Source: Salinimicrobium sp050750585 (GTDB taxonomy: Bacteria; Bacteroidota; Bacteroidia; Flavobacteriales; Flavobacteriaceae). Taken from it: a stretch of DNA of 64,000 nucleotides. The notes under the pieces are model-generated. The model was not told the DNA's origin. It worked only from the letters and a program-made list of their open reading frames with translations, and ran no database searches. Positions 9,134 to 17,698 of this stretch are shown here, one piece after another (the first letter of the stretch is position 1; each line of letters begins with the position of its first letter). The stretch covers positions 186,001 through 250,000 of the forward strand of contig NZ_JBOJLM010000003.1 in assembly GCF_050750585.1 (NCBI RefSeq), written 5' to 3'. The translations under genes and the position numbers were made by a program.

Positions 9134-9141
9134 TACTTTCG
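9134..9141 (+). promoter_or_regulatory. Candidate -7 element upstream of the cobalamin riboswitch
   Basis: TACTTTCG differs from TAnnTTTG at one base. A TTTTTG stretch lies 22 bases upstream, slightly more than the usual 19-21 spacing. It is the best-placed promoter candidate for the riboswitch-btuB transcript. Confidence 0.3.
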
Positions 9142-9199
9142 CATTGAATTTTGGTTCGATTGTTTTCTGAAGAAAATTTTCAGAAAGTAAAGACATCGA

Positions 9200-9453
9200 T
9201 TAAAAGGGAATCAGGGGAAGTTAGAAGTACGAATTACGAAGTACGAAATTTGACACTAACTTCCGAAGAGAGTTGAAACAAGAATTACTTCGTATTTCTA
9301 ACTTCTAAACTCTAACTTCAAACAAGCCTGAGCTGTTCCCGCAACTGTAAGCTTAGTTCCGATGCGTCGGAATGCCTTTTGTACACTTCATACCACTGTC
9401 CTGATTTTAGGATGGGAAGGTTAACAAAAAGGACGCGAGCCAGGAGACCTGCC
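9200..9453 (+). promoter_or_regulatory. Cobalamin riboswitch with an enlarged internal arm
   Basis: The parts of the adenosylcobalamin aptamer occur in order: AAAAGGGAATCAGG (9202-9215), GCTGTTCCCGCAACTGTAAG (9332-9351), the ACCACTGTCCTGA segment, GGGAAGG (9414-9420) and the B12 box AGCCAGGAGACCTGCC (9438-9453). It lies just upstream of the BtuB-like receptor and in the same direction, so cobalamin should repress that gene. Between the first two boxes sit about 110 bases not in the consensus. They can fold, with GAAGTTAGAA (9217-9226) pairing exactly with TTCTAACTTC (9296-9305). The divergent btuFCD genes lie outside its control. Confidence 0.93.
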
Positions 9454-9501
9454 ATTTTTCATTAATTAAAAACCTTCGGCTTTCGGGAAAAAAGCCTGCG
9501 G

Positions 9502-11340
9502 ATGATGAAAAAAAGCACTTTCTACCTTCTATTCCTGGCCCTGCTAAATTGGACACCCTCTTTTGCCCAGCTGGACTCTATCAATTATCTCAAAGAGGTT
9601 TTTCTGAGCGATGAAAAACTGAGAGATTTTTCTACAGGACAAACTCTTATTAAAATAGGTGATTCTGTTAGTAAACTCAGTCGCCCTACATTAGGGGAGG
9701 CCTTGCGGTTCAACTCTCCAATTTATTTTAAGGAGAATGGCCTGGGTATGGTTTCTTCGCCTTCTTTTAGAGGAACAACCGCATCGCAAACCGCGGTGTT
9801 ATGGAACGGGATCAATATCAATTCCCAATTTAACGGGCAGGTCAATTTCAATATTATTAGTACAGCAGGCATAGACGAGGTCACTGTACGCGGCGGTGGC
9901 GGAAGTGTGGTTTATGGTACGGGCGCCATTGGCGGTACTGTTCACCTCAATAATCGGCTTCATTTTAACCAGGGCTTTAAAAATGAACTTTTTCTTCAGT
10001 ATGGCAGCTATAACACTGTAGATGCGAGATATAAAACGGAAGCTTCGGGCGAGCTGTGGAGTTTATCTATAGCGGGAGCACGAAACAGTTCAGACAATGA
10101 TTATGAATATCCCGACAATGGTGAAAACCTGAATGGGCAATTTTTCAATAATACGCTAGATGTGGGGCTGGCATATAAGATCGCTCCCAAGAATTATTTA
10201 CGGGCTTTTAGTAGTTTTTCTCATGCAGGCAGGCATTTTTCACTCATAAGACCTTCGGAAACCCCAACAAAATACAGGGACGTTAACAGCAGGAATTTAC
10301 TGGAGTGGGAGACAGGGATCTCGCATTTTAAGTCTACTACCAAACTGGCATTTTTAGATGAAAGCTTCAGGTATTATGAGAATCTGTCTTCCGACAAGTA
10401 TTCGTTTGGGCAGGCAGAGACTTTTATAGCCCGAAATGACCTGGAGTACACTGGGTTTAAAGATATTAAATTAGCTTCGGTGCTTTCAAATACCCACACC
10501 AGTGGCGAGGGTTCCGGAATTGATGACAACAGCAGGAATATTTTTTCCGCAGCATTACTTCTGAAGCATCACGCAACCCAAAGATTCTCGTATGAGGCAG
10601 CGCTTCGGAAGGAACTGACAAATAATTATGAGAGCCCCGTGCTCTTTTCCGCAGGAGCAATATATGAGTTTTCATCCTTCTACGCACTGAAGCTGAATGC
10701 CTCCAAAAATTTTAAGATCCCTACTTACAACGACCTTTACTGGAATCCCGGGGGAAATCCCGATTTAAAACCGGAGACTTCGCTCCAGGGAGAAATAGGT
10801 AACAGTTTTAGATGGCAAAATTTTGATCTGGATCTTACCGCTTACTATATAGATATAAAAGATATGATAAGGTGGCTCCCGGCAAGTGGCGGAATTTGGC
10901 GGCCGCAGAACGAAGATGAAGTACGCTCTTACGGATTGGAAGGGCTTTTAGGTTGGGAGAAGCATATTGGTAACGGATTTTTAAGGCTTAAAGGAATATA
11001 CTCTTACACGGTATCTGAAAATCAAAAGACCAGCAAGCAATTGATCTATGTCCCTTATCACAAAGTAACGGGCAGTGCCGGCTATGCTTATGGTCGGTGG
11101 AATTTTGATTACCAGTTGCTCTTTAATGGAGAGGTATTTACACGATCGGACAATGATCCAAAATATAATCTTGACGCCTACACAATTTCCAATATTTCTA
11201 CTTCTTATGCTTTTGGCCAGGAAAAATCCTACAGGTTAGGAGCTCGGGTGAGAAATATTTTTGATGAGGCTTATCAAAACGTAGAAGACCGCTGGATGCC
11301 TGGCGTCAATTTCAATATTTATTTAAATCTTAATTTTTAA
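9502..11340 (+). CDS. btuB: TonB-dependent outer-membrane cobalamin receptor (BtuB-like)
   Basis: A 612-residue outer-membrane receptor that takes up vitamin B12 using TonB energy. After a signal peptide (MMKKSTFYLLFLALLNW, cleavage near SFAQ) comes the plug domain, with SPSFRGTTASQTAVLWNGI and VTVRGGGGSVVYGTGAIGG, and then a barrel of about 22 strands. It ends in an aromatic residue, FNIYLNLNF, as barrel proteins do. Control by the cobalamin riboswitch directly upstream makes the substrate assignment firm. The beta-propeller lipoprotein gene follows after 3 bases, so the two share a transcript. Confidence 0.92.
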   Translation: MMKKSTFYLLFLALLNWTPSFAQLDSINYLKEVFLSDEKLRDFSTGQTLIKIGDSVSKLSRPTLGEALRFNSPIYFKENGLGMVSSPSFRGTTASQTAVLWNGININSQFNGQVNFNIISTAGIDEVTVRGGGGSVVYGTGAIGGTVHLNNRLHFNQGFKNELFLQYGSYNTVDARYKTEASGELWSLSIAGARNSSDNDYEYPDNGENLNGQFFNNTLDVGLAYKIAPKNYLRAFSSFSHAGRHFSLIRPSETPTKYRDVNSRNLLEWETGISHFKSTTKLAFLDESFRYYENLSSDKYSFGQAETFIARNDLEYTGFKDIKLASVLSNTHTSGEGSGIDDNSRNIFSAALLLKHHATQRFSYEAALRKELTNNYESPVLFSAGAIYEFSSFYALKLNASKNFKIPTYNDLYWNPGGNPDLKPETSLQGEIGNSFRWQNFDLDLTAYYIDIKDMIRWLPASGGIWRPQNEDEVRSYGLEGLLGWEKHIGNGFLRLKGIYSYTVSENQKTSKQLIYVPYHKVTGSAGYAYGRWNFDYQLLFNGEVFTRSDNDPKYNLDAYTISNISTSYAFGQEKSYRLGARVRNIFDEAYQNVEDRWMPGVNFNIYLNLNF

Positions 11341-11343
11341 TTT

Positions 11344-12393
11344 ATGAAGCTTAGCAAACTATTTTTATTTGGACTCCTTGGAGGAATATTTTTCAACTCG
11401 TGTAGCAGTGATGATGACAATGTAGATCCACAACCCGAACCAGAAGTCGGAGTTTATTCCGAAGGTCTTTTTGTGCTTAATGAAGGCGCACAGGCTGCGG
11501 GTACAGTAACATATATTAGTGATGATATGGAAACTGTAGAGAACGAAATTTACCAGGCAAACAATAATGACGACCTGGGAATGTTTCTCCAGTCAATGTT
11601 TTTTCACGAAGACAATGCTTACATAATTTCTAATGGTTCAAATCTTATCACCGCGGTAGACCGTAACACCTTTGAAGTTGGTGGAAAGGTAGATAGTGGT
11701 CTCAAAGTTCCTTATTATGCAGCAGTAGTTGGTGAAACAGCTTATGTAACAAATTTGGCTGAAGTAATAGATACACCTAATGATGATTATATTGCATTGG
11801 TAGATCTTAAAACTTTAGAGGTTACCGGTACCATAGAAATTGACGGTCCTGCTTCGAAAATTATAGCTGAAGATGAGTTCGTTTACGTTCAGAATTCTTC
11901 TTATGGAGTGGGTAATACTATAACTGTAATAAATTCAGCTACCAAAGATGTAGTAAAGACCATCCAGGTCAATGACGGACTTACAGATATGGAGATCGAG
12001 AATGATTATCTCTATGTGCTTGGCACAGGAAGCTTTGAAACTATTGATCTTACAACAGGGCAAAAAGTATCGGAAGTTGTTTTAACTGATGATCTACAGG
12101 GAGCTTCTAATTTAGAGGTTGAAGACGGTACAGCTTATTTTACTTTAGACAATGCAGTTTATGCTATGGCAGTTGGAGCTACAACCAACCCTGTTGCTCC
12201 TATGATCGAGTATACCAGTAATTCCCAATGGGGAAAAATGTACGGTTTTGAGGTAGAAGACGACAAAATATATATTGGTGATGCCGGTGATTTTGGATCA
12301 AACGGATTTATTCAGGTGTACACAACTTCTGGTGAATTCTTAAAACAAATTAGTGTTGGTGTGGCACCAAACGGGTTTTATTTCAATGACTAA
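11344..12393 (+). CDS. Surface beta-propeller lipoprotein, probable BtuG-type cobalamin-binding protein
   Basis: A 349-residue lipoprotein (signal MKLSKLFLFGLLGGIFF, lipobox NSCS) followed by an acidic linker and repeated propeller blades of YncE/DUF5074 character, such as NTFEVGGKVDSGLKVPYYAA and AVVGETAYVTNL. The SSDDD stretch after the Cys resembles the acidic lipoprotein export signal for the cell surface in Bacteroidota. In Bacteroides, BtuG is a surface beta-propeller lipoprotein that binds B12 and pairs with BtuB. The same pairing under one riboswitch suggests the same job here, though low identity cannot be excluded without comparison. Confidence 0.78.
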   Translation: MKLSKLFLFGLLGGIFFNSCSSDDDNVDPQPEPEVGVYSEGLFVLNEGAQAAGTVTYISDDMETVENEIYQANNNDDLGMFLQSMFFHEDNAYIISNGSNLITAVDRNTFEVGGKVDSGLKVPYYAAVVGETAYVTNLAEVIDTPNDDYIALVDLKTLEVTGTIEIDGPASKIIAEDEFVYVQNSSYGVGNTITVINSATKDVVKTIQVNDGLTDMEIENDYLYVLGTGSFETIDLTTGQKVSEVVLTDDLQGASNLEVEDGTAYFTLDNAVYAMAVGATTNPVAPMIEYTSNSQWGKMYGFEVEDDKIYIGDAGDFGSNGFIQVYTTSGEFLKQISVGVAPNGFYFND

Positions 12394-12410
12394 AACAGAT
12401 ATGCTTTAAA

Positions 12411-12441
12411 TGAAAAAATCCCGCTTTTGCGGGATTTTTCA
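12411..12441. terminator. Bidirectional terminator between convergent genes
   Basis: The hairpin AAAAATCCCGC-TTTT-GCGGGATTTTT has a perfect 11-base stem with A/T runs on both sides, so it can end both the BtuG-like transcript (+) and the S41 peptidase transcript (-). Confidence 0.85.
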
Positions 12442-12458
12442 TTGGTATGTATTTAGAT

Positions 12459-13925
12459 CTAGTTCCGTTTTGCAGGCACCTCATTGGTGTACATTCTTTG
12501 GTATGTAGGCTGAAACATATCGCTCTCTCCTTCAATCTTAAACCTGTCATTGAGCATTCTTTTATTTGCAGCAGTTGCCTGCTCTCCACCAGTCTCTCCT
12601 GAAATAGCATTTAGAGCAACCTTTAGTAAAGGTTCTTCCGGATCTCCAAGAGGAAGATAATTTAGGCCTTCTGATGCTGTGATGTCGGGAGTTAATCCGT
12701 CGCCGTAATCACTTTTTCCAACCGAGTTGGCAATTTTTGAAATCAACGGCTGAATAGCATATTTATGAGTCGGGTTAACATTTTCTTTGGCGAACATGAT
12801 GTGATCTGAATCGTACAGCGTTCTTGAACTCTGGTATTTTCCTGCAGTTTTATCCCCAATATGAATTACATCAATGTAAGGATCGAGGCCATTGATCAAA
12901 AGTTCACTCGCCGAAGCCGAGCCACGGGTGGCAATCACGTAAACCTTTCCAAGGTTCAGGCTGTTAATGGCGTCTCCCGTACGTATCTTATCATTAAACC
13001 TGAAGTTCACATATTCGGGCGCCTCTTTTTCGTAGATCGCTTTCCATTTCTCATTCATGATCATCTCGGCAAGTAATTTGCCTTTTAAACCTCCGGTGAC
13101 CATAGATGCAAGATCTGAGGCTGTTTCAACAGATCCTCCTCCATTGTACCTCAGGTCAATTACAAGTTCATCTATGCCCTCAGCTTTAAAGAAACCAAAA
13201 GCTTCGTTCAACTGCTGGTCAAAATCGGAAGTAAAGCCATTGTACATAAGGTACCCAACATTTAGGTCGTTATGTTTTATAACCTTGGCTACGTGAACGG
13301 GATTTTCAGCCAGTTCTACACTTGTAAGCTGGGCAGTTTCTCCGCTTAAACCAATTGTGTTATCAGTGATTTCGGCATAAGAAACGCTAAAACTATCCTG
13401 TGACAGCAGCTGTCCTAAATTACCTACAGTCAGTTGCTGCCCGTTAACTTCAAGGAAAATATCCCCACGTTTAATTCCTGCCTGGTCTGCAGGAGAATTG
13501 GGTACTACATATCTTGTGATTATAAAGGCATCGCTTCCACCTCCAATAGTTCCGTAGGCAAAAACCATCCCTGTCGTTTTCTCTATACCACTGTATAGCA
13601 ATTTTTCCAGTTCGGTATAATCATCCCACATAAAACTGAACCTGTCATGTGATGCTTTTAAACTTTCATAGGTATCTTCAGGTTCGTCAAAATCTGCAAA
13701 AAAGTCTTTTTTCTCCTGAAGGTTTTTGAAATAATCTTCCTGTAATTCGGGCACTTCGGCTTCATAAAGGTACCAATCGGCCATTGCGCGATGTATAAAT
13801 AAGTCAACAGTGTAATCCCGTGCATCGGGAGTTATTTCAGGATCCTTTTCCTGTACATCGTCATCTTTGGAGCAGGAGGTGAAAAATATTCCCAAAAGGA
13901 ATAGCGGCATAAATAATCTCTTCAT
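12459..13925 (-). CDS. S41-family C-terminal-processing-type peptidase, lipoprotein
   Basis: A 488-residue exported serine peptidase. The lipobox TSCS follows MKRLFMPLFLLGIFF, and SKDDDVQEKD provides an acidic spacer typical of surface-exposed lipoproteins. A PDZ domain is visible around SPADQAGIKRGDIFLEVNGQ. The peptidase core has VIDLRYNGGGSVETA and VIATRGSASASELLINGLDP, in which the SAS Ser is the expected nucleophile; a Lys of the Ser-Lys dyad should be the one in GDKTAGK. The neighbouring gene is a paralogue in the same direction. Substrate unknown. Confidence 0.86.
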   Translation of the reverse strand: MKRLFMPLFLLGIFFTSCSKDDDVQEKDPEITPDARDYTVDLFIHRAMADWYLYEAEVPELQEDYFKNLQEKKDFFADFDEPEDTYESLKASHDRFSFMWDDYTELEKLLYSGIEKTTGMVFAYGTIGGGSDAFIITRYVVPNSPADQAGIKRGDIFLEVNGQQLTVGNLGQLLSQDSFSVSYAEITDNTIGLSGETAQLTSVELAENPVHVAKVIKHNDLNVGYLMYNGFTSDFDQQLNEAFGFFKAEGIDELVIDLRYNGGGSVETASDLASMVTGGLKGKLLAEMIMNEKWKAIYEKEAPEYVNFRFNDKIRTGDAINSLNLGKVYVIATRGSASASELLINGLDPYIDVIHIGDKTAGKYQSSRTLYDSDHIMFAKENVNPTHKYAIQPLISKIANSVGKSDYGDGLTPDITASEGLNYLPLGDPEEPLLKVALNAISGETGGEQATAANKRMLNDRFKIEGESDMFQPTYQRMYTNEVPAKRN

Positions 13926-13997
13926 TTAAAATATATTTAGTGGTGGCTAAAACTAAGATAATCATGAATAGTACCAAAGAAATATGTAAAAAATTTG

Positions 13998-15446
13998 TTA
14001 AAATGCTGCTCCTGGTTTGAGAGGCAAAACAAAGTCTTCGGTGTACATCACTTGGTGAAGTAGGTCGTAACTCCTGCTTTCTCCTAACACTTCAAAAATG
14101 CCATTTTTGACACTCATTTCGGGAGTGTGTCCTTCTATGAGGCTTAACACCGCTGCCAGCAAGGGCTCGTCAGGATCTCCCAATACTCCGAGATCTGTAA
14201 AATCTTCTTTTATTTCTACATCCGGAGAAAGCCCTTCGGAATAATCGGTGACATTATTGACGTTCAGGCTCTTATAAATGAGGGGTTGTACCGCGTAAGA
14301 ATGCCCTGTATTTGCTCCGTTTCTGCGGAAGTTTGGTGAATCGTAAAGCGTAGTGGAAGCCTGAAATTTTCCTGTAGTATTTTCCCCTACCTGAATCACA
14401 TCGATGTATGGCTTAAGTCCGTTGATCACCAGCTCGCTGGCCGAGGCAGTCCGTAAAGTGGTAATGAAATAGACCTTTCCCAGCCCCAGGCTGTTTATGG
14501 CTGCTCCTGTTCTTATTTTGTCGTCAAAAAGATTGACCAGACTTTCGGGGGCGGTAGATTCTAATAGGTTCTGGTATTCCTTATTCCACTGTTCTTTGCT
14601 GAAGATCTCCCCGTTGAACTGTCCCGTGATCATACTGGCCAAATCACTGGCAGTCTCCACCGAACCCCCGCCGTTATACCGCAGGTCTACAATCAAGTCC
14701 TGAACTCCTTCGGCTTTGAAGTAAGCAAAAGTATTGTTTAGAACATCATCAAAACTGCCTGTAAAACCGTTGTACATGAGATAACCTACAGTACCATTTG
14801 TGGTTTCAAAGGTTGTGGCTATATAAACAGGATTGGTGGTATACTCTTCTTTTTGAAGGCTTATGGTCTCTCCCGTAGCTATGATCTCACCTTCAGTAAA
14901 CTCTGCCATACCTATAGTGTAACTTTGCTGTTGCAGCAGTCTTGAATAATTTTCCCGGTTGAGTTCTACGCCATCTATGCTGTTGAACAAATCTCCTCTC
15001 TTTACTCCCTGCTCTTCAGCTGAAGTATTGGGCAAAACATAACGCACGTAACCCACTACGTTTTGTGAACCGGGAGGATAGGCCACTACGCCATACTGCA
15101 TTCCGTTTGAAGTGTTGATGCCGTCAAATAACCTTTCCAAAGCCCTGTAATCCTGCACCAAAAAACTGAAATCATCAAAATCGGCTACCAGGCCTTCGTA
15201 AAACAGTTCTTCGGGAGATGAATAACTTCTAAGGAATTCGTTGAGTTCTTCCTGGTTGGCAAAACGATCATCGGCAAGATTGGGAACATCGGCCTTATAG
15301 AGATACATATCGTTCATAGCCCGCCAAATAAAATTTTTAATTTCCAGCTCTCCCGAAGCTACAAGTACGTCATCACGGTCATCATGGCAACCATAGATAA
15401 ACAGCAACATGAAAAAAGACAGGAGTAGTTTTGAGGTAGATTTCAT
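13998..15446 (-). CDS. S41-family peptidase lipoprotein (paralogue of its neighbour)
   Basis: A 482-residue paralogue of the adjacent peptidase, sharing LIVDLRYNGGGSVETASDLA, the active-site region TASASELVINGLKPYIDVI and GENTTGKFQAS. The lipobox YGC follows a hydrophobic segment. Of three nearby starts the ATG at 15446 (MKSTSKLLLSFF) places the signal peptide best. The PDZ-like part reads NTSAEEQGVKRGDLFNSIDG. A perfect copy of the CAAAAATGCCATTTTTG palindrome lies inside the gene at 14093-14109. The two genes are separated by about 70 bases and arose by tandem duplication. Confidence 0.85.
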   Translation of the reverse strand: MKSTSKLLLSFFMLLFIYGCHDDRDDVLVASGELEIKNFIWRAMNDMYLYKADVPNLADDRFANQEELNEFLRSYSSPEELFYEGLVADFDDFSFLVQDYRALERLFDGINTSNGMQYGVVAYPPGSQNVVGYVRYVLPNTSAEEQGVKRGDLFNSIDGVELNRENYSRLLQQQSYTIGMAEFTEGEIIATGETISLQKEEYTTNPVYIATTFETTNGTVGYLMYNGFTGSFDDVLNNTFAYFKAEGVQDLIVDLRYNGGGSVETASDLASMITGQFNGEIFSKEQWNKEYQNLLESTAPESLVNLFDDKIRTGAAINSLGLGKVYFITTLRTASASELVINGLKPYIDVIQVGENTTGKFQASTTLYDSPNFRRNGANTGHSYAVQPLIYKSLNVNNVTDYSEGLSPDVEIKEDFTDLGVLGDPDEPLLAAVLSLIEGHTPEMSVKNGIFEVLGESRSYDLLHQVMYTEDFVLPLKPGAAF

Positions 15447-15577
15447 AGCTTTATCCATATTTATCACTTTAAATGTAATACGAATAATTATACTTTTTAA
15501 TATTTATTGGTAACAAAGTACCTTCAACGTCGTCGTAAAGGAAAGGGCCCTAAAAAAGCCCTGCCAACCAAACCAAA

Positions 15578-16093
15578 ATGAAACAGCATACTTTCATAAG
15601 TCTCATGAAACCGGTGCAGGACAAGATGTACAGGCTTGCCTTAAGGCTACTTGTTTCAAAAGAGGCTGCAGAAGATGCGACACAGGAAGTAATGTTGAAG
15701 CTTTGGAGCCGTAAAGAGAAATTGAGTTCTTATAACAATGTAGAGGCCTTTGCCATGACCGTTACCAGGAACCATTGTCTCGATCAACTTAAGTTGAAAC
15801 AGAACAATAACCTGCGCATTGTTCACAGCAATTACGAATGCGGTGAAACTTCACTGCAGCACAAGGTAGAGATACAGGATGACCTGAACTGGGTGGAGAA
15901 GATCATTGCCGATCTACCTGAACAGCAAAAGATCCTCATCCAGTTAAGGGAGGTGGAGCAGTATGAATATGAAGAGATAGCTAAAATGACCCAAATGAAC
16001 CAGACAGCTATAAGGGTAGCTTTAAGCAGGGCCCGAAAAAAAATAAAAGAAGAAATGATTAAAAGACACCGCTATGGAATCGCAAATAATTGA
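15578..16093 (+). CDS. RNA polymerase sigma factor, ECF subfamily
   Basis: A 171-residue extracytoplasmic-function sigma factor. Region 2 is visible in LRLLVSKEAAEDATQEVMLKLW (near residues 22-43) and region 4 in DLPEQQKILIQLREVEQYEYEEIAKMTQMNQTAIRVALSRARKKI. The next gene overlaps its 3' end by 20 bases and encodes a membrane protein likely to be its partner. The signal it responds to is not visible. Two DUF4252 proteins downstream in the same direction are probable members of its operon. Confidence 0.92.
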   Translation: MKQHTFISLMKPVQDKMYRLALRLLVSKEAAEDATQEVMLKLWSRKEKLSSYNNVEAFAMTVTRNHCLDQLKLKQNNNLRIVHSNYECGETSLQHKVEIQDDLNWVEKIIADLPEQQKILIQLREVEQYEYEEIAKMTQMNQTAIRVALSRARKKIKEEMIKRHRYGIANN

Positions 16094-16526
16094 GAAACTG
16101 CTAGATCGCTACTTCGAAGCCGAAACCACAGGAGAAGAAGAAGCCCGCCTAAAGAACTATTTTAGTTCGGGAGAGGTCGCGCCACACCTGCAACAGTACA
16201 TTCCCATGTTCTGTTACTTTGACCAGGCAAAGACCGAAAAGCTTGACAGGAAAGTTGCTTATACACCTCATAAAAACAAGCTGGAGCCGGGCAGGAAAAA
16301 AGTGTATTCGTGGGTAGCAATCGCCGCTTCTATTGTGATCTTCCTGGGAGTTGTAATACAGCAGGAAAACCAGGTGAGCGAGTTTGGTACTTACGAAGAT
16401 CCCGAACTGGCTATGCAAAAAACCAGGGAAGCCCTTGAGATGATGTCCCTGTATATGAACGCCGGCACCGAAGATCTTAGCTACATAGAAGAATTTAATA
16501 ATACTAAAGATAAAATTGTAAAATAA
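16074..16526 (+). CDS. Single-pass membrane protein, probable anti-sigma factor
   Basis: A 150-residue protein with a cytoplasmic N-terminal region (LLDRYFEAETTGEEEARLKNY resembles the start of many Bacteroidota anti-sigma proteins), one membrane segment near residues 80-99 (SWVAIAASIVIFLGVVI) and a short acidic C-terminal part outside. Overlap with the sigma gene and this topology suggest it holds the sigma factor at the membrane. No zinc-binding HxxxCxxC motif is present, so it is not a ZAS-type anti-sigma factor. Function inferred. Confidence 0.65.
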   Translation: MESQIIEKLLDRYFEAETTGEEEARLKNYFSSGEVAPHLQQYIPMFCYFDQAKTEKLDRKVAYTPHKNKLEPGRKKVYSWVAIAASIVIFLGVVIQQENQVSEFGTYEDPELAMQKTREALEMMSLYMNAGTEDLSYIEEFNNTKDKIVK

Positions 16527-16542
16527 CCCAAAAATCAAAATC

Positions 16543-17067
16543 ATGAAAAAGTTCAGCCTTGCCTTACTGGCACTTATATTACCCTTTCTTTCGGGAGCTC
16601 AAACCTTTGATAAATATGAGGGCATGAAAGAAGTAGACGCGGTAGTGGTAACAAGTAAAATGTTCAAGTTACTCACTAAAATTGACCTAAATGCCGATGA
16701 TCCTGAAACCCAGGCTTACATTGATCTTATTGAGAACCTTAAAGAGATGAAAGTGCTTTCAACAACCAAAGAGAACATTCGACAGCAAATGGCTCTTGAT
16801 GTGGCATCATACATCAAAAAAGGCAGTATGGAGGAGCTTATGAGAGTTTCCGAAGACGGCAAAACAGTGCGTTTTTATTACAAACCCGGCAAAAATGACG
16901 ATTACGTGAGCCAGTTGTTTATGTTCATGGAAGGTGAAGACAAGAATAAACCCATGTCGGTCATCCTTAACATTACCGGAGAGATCAACCTTGCGCAGGT
17001 GTCAAAACTTGCCAACGACTTCAAGATTCCGGGAGGAGAAGAACTCGAAAAAGTAGAAACAAAATAA
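16543..17067 (+). CDS. DUF4252 domain-containing exported protein
   Basis: A 174-residue secreted protein with a Sec signal peptide (MKKFSLALLALILPFLSGAQ) and a DUF4252 domain, a family common in ECF sigma operons of Flavobacteriia and without known function. The mature part includes VDAVVVTSKMFKLLTKID and a charged C-terminus. The gene follows the membrane protein by 16 bases and precedes a second DUF4252-like lipoprotein by one base, so all are probably one operon. Confidence 0.75.
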   Translation: MKKFSLALLALILPFLSGAQTFDKYEGMKEVDAVVVTSKMFKLLTKIDLNADDPETQAYIDLIENLKEMKVLSTTKENIRQQMALDVASYIKKGSMEELMRVSEDGKTVRFYYKPGKNDDYVSQLFMFMEGEDKNKPMSVILNITGEINLAQVSKLANDFKIPGGEELEKVETK

Positions 17068-17068
17068 G

Positions 17069-17698
17069 ATGAAAAATTCAGTTTTTATACTGGTACTACT
17101 ATGCCTTGGGGTTGTTTCCTGTAACAATGAAACCAGTCTTCAGGAGTTTTATGTAGAGCATCAAAATGATAACCAGTACCTGGCATTCGACATTCCTGTA
17201 AGTTTACTAACAGGTGAAAATTCTGCCCTTACCGCCGAACAAAAGGCTACTATGGAAACTATTAAGAAAGTGAACATTCTTGGGTTTCCATTAAAAGGAG
17301 AGAACAAGGGAGAATATGAAGTAGAAAAAGAGCGGTTAACGTCTATTCTGAAGGCTGATAAATACCAGCAGCTTATGCGGTACGGCGGGGGCACACGAAA
17401 AGCTGAACTTTACTACCTGGGCGAAGAAGATGCCATTGACGAACTGATTGTATTTGGAAGCGATGATGAAAAAGGCTTCGGAATAGCACGTCTTACCGGA
17501 AATGACATGAATCCTGAAGCTCTTATACGTCTCCTGAAGTCTTTCGAAAAAGGAGAGCTCAATGTCGCCGGGAATGACATTTTTGAGACCTCTTTTTTTA
17601 TAGTGTATTTTAGTTTCAGTAGAATTTTTCAGTTTTTACCGACTACCGACTACCGACTACCGACTACCGACTACCGACTACCGACTACCGACTACTAA
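17069..17698 (+). CDS. DUF4252-like lipoprotein reading into a tandem repeat at its end
   Basis: A 209-residue lipoprotein (signal MKNSVFILVLLCLGVV, lipobox VSC) related to the preceding DUF4252 protein; the domain runs to about residue 172 (LIRLLKSFEKGELNVAG). The remaining residues look non-native: a hydrophobic stretch ETSFFIVYFSFSRIF, then LPTTDYR repeats encoded by eight ACCGACT units. The natural stop was probably lost when sequence carrying the repeat arrived between this gene and purB. Its stop codon overlaps the purB stop on the other strand. Whether the tail is tolerated is unknown. Confidence 0.7.
   Translation: MKNSVFILVLLCLGVVSCNNETSLQEFYVEHQNDNQYLAFDIPVSLLTGENSALTAEQKATMETIKKVNILGFPLKGENKGEYEVEKERLTSILKADKYQQLMRYGGGTRKAELYYLGEEDAIDELIVFGSDDEKGFGIARLTGNDMNPEALIRLLKSFEKGELNVAGNDIFETSFFIVYFSFSRIFQFLPTTDYRLPTTDYRLPTTDY
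17638..17693. repeat. ACCGACT heptamer tandem repeat, eight perfect units
   Basis: Eight identical 7-base units sit between two convergent genes. The plus-strand gene reads through them as LPTTDYR repeats. Perfect identity suggests recent slippage expansion, and the copy number is likely to vary between strains. Confidence 0.9.

Noticed and set aside
17638..17693. Tandem array considered as a possible CRISPR
   Set aside because: Units are 7 bases with no spacers; it is a simple repeat.
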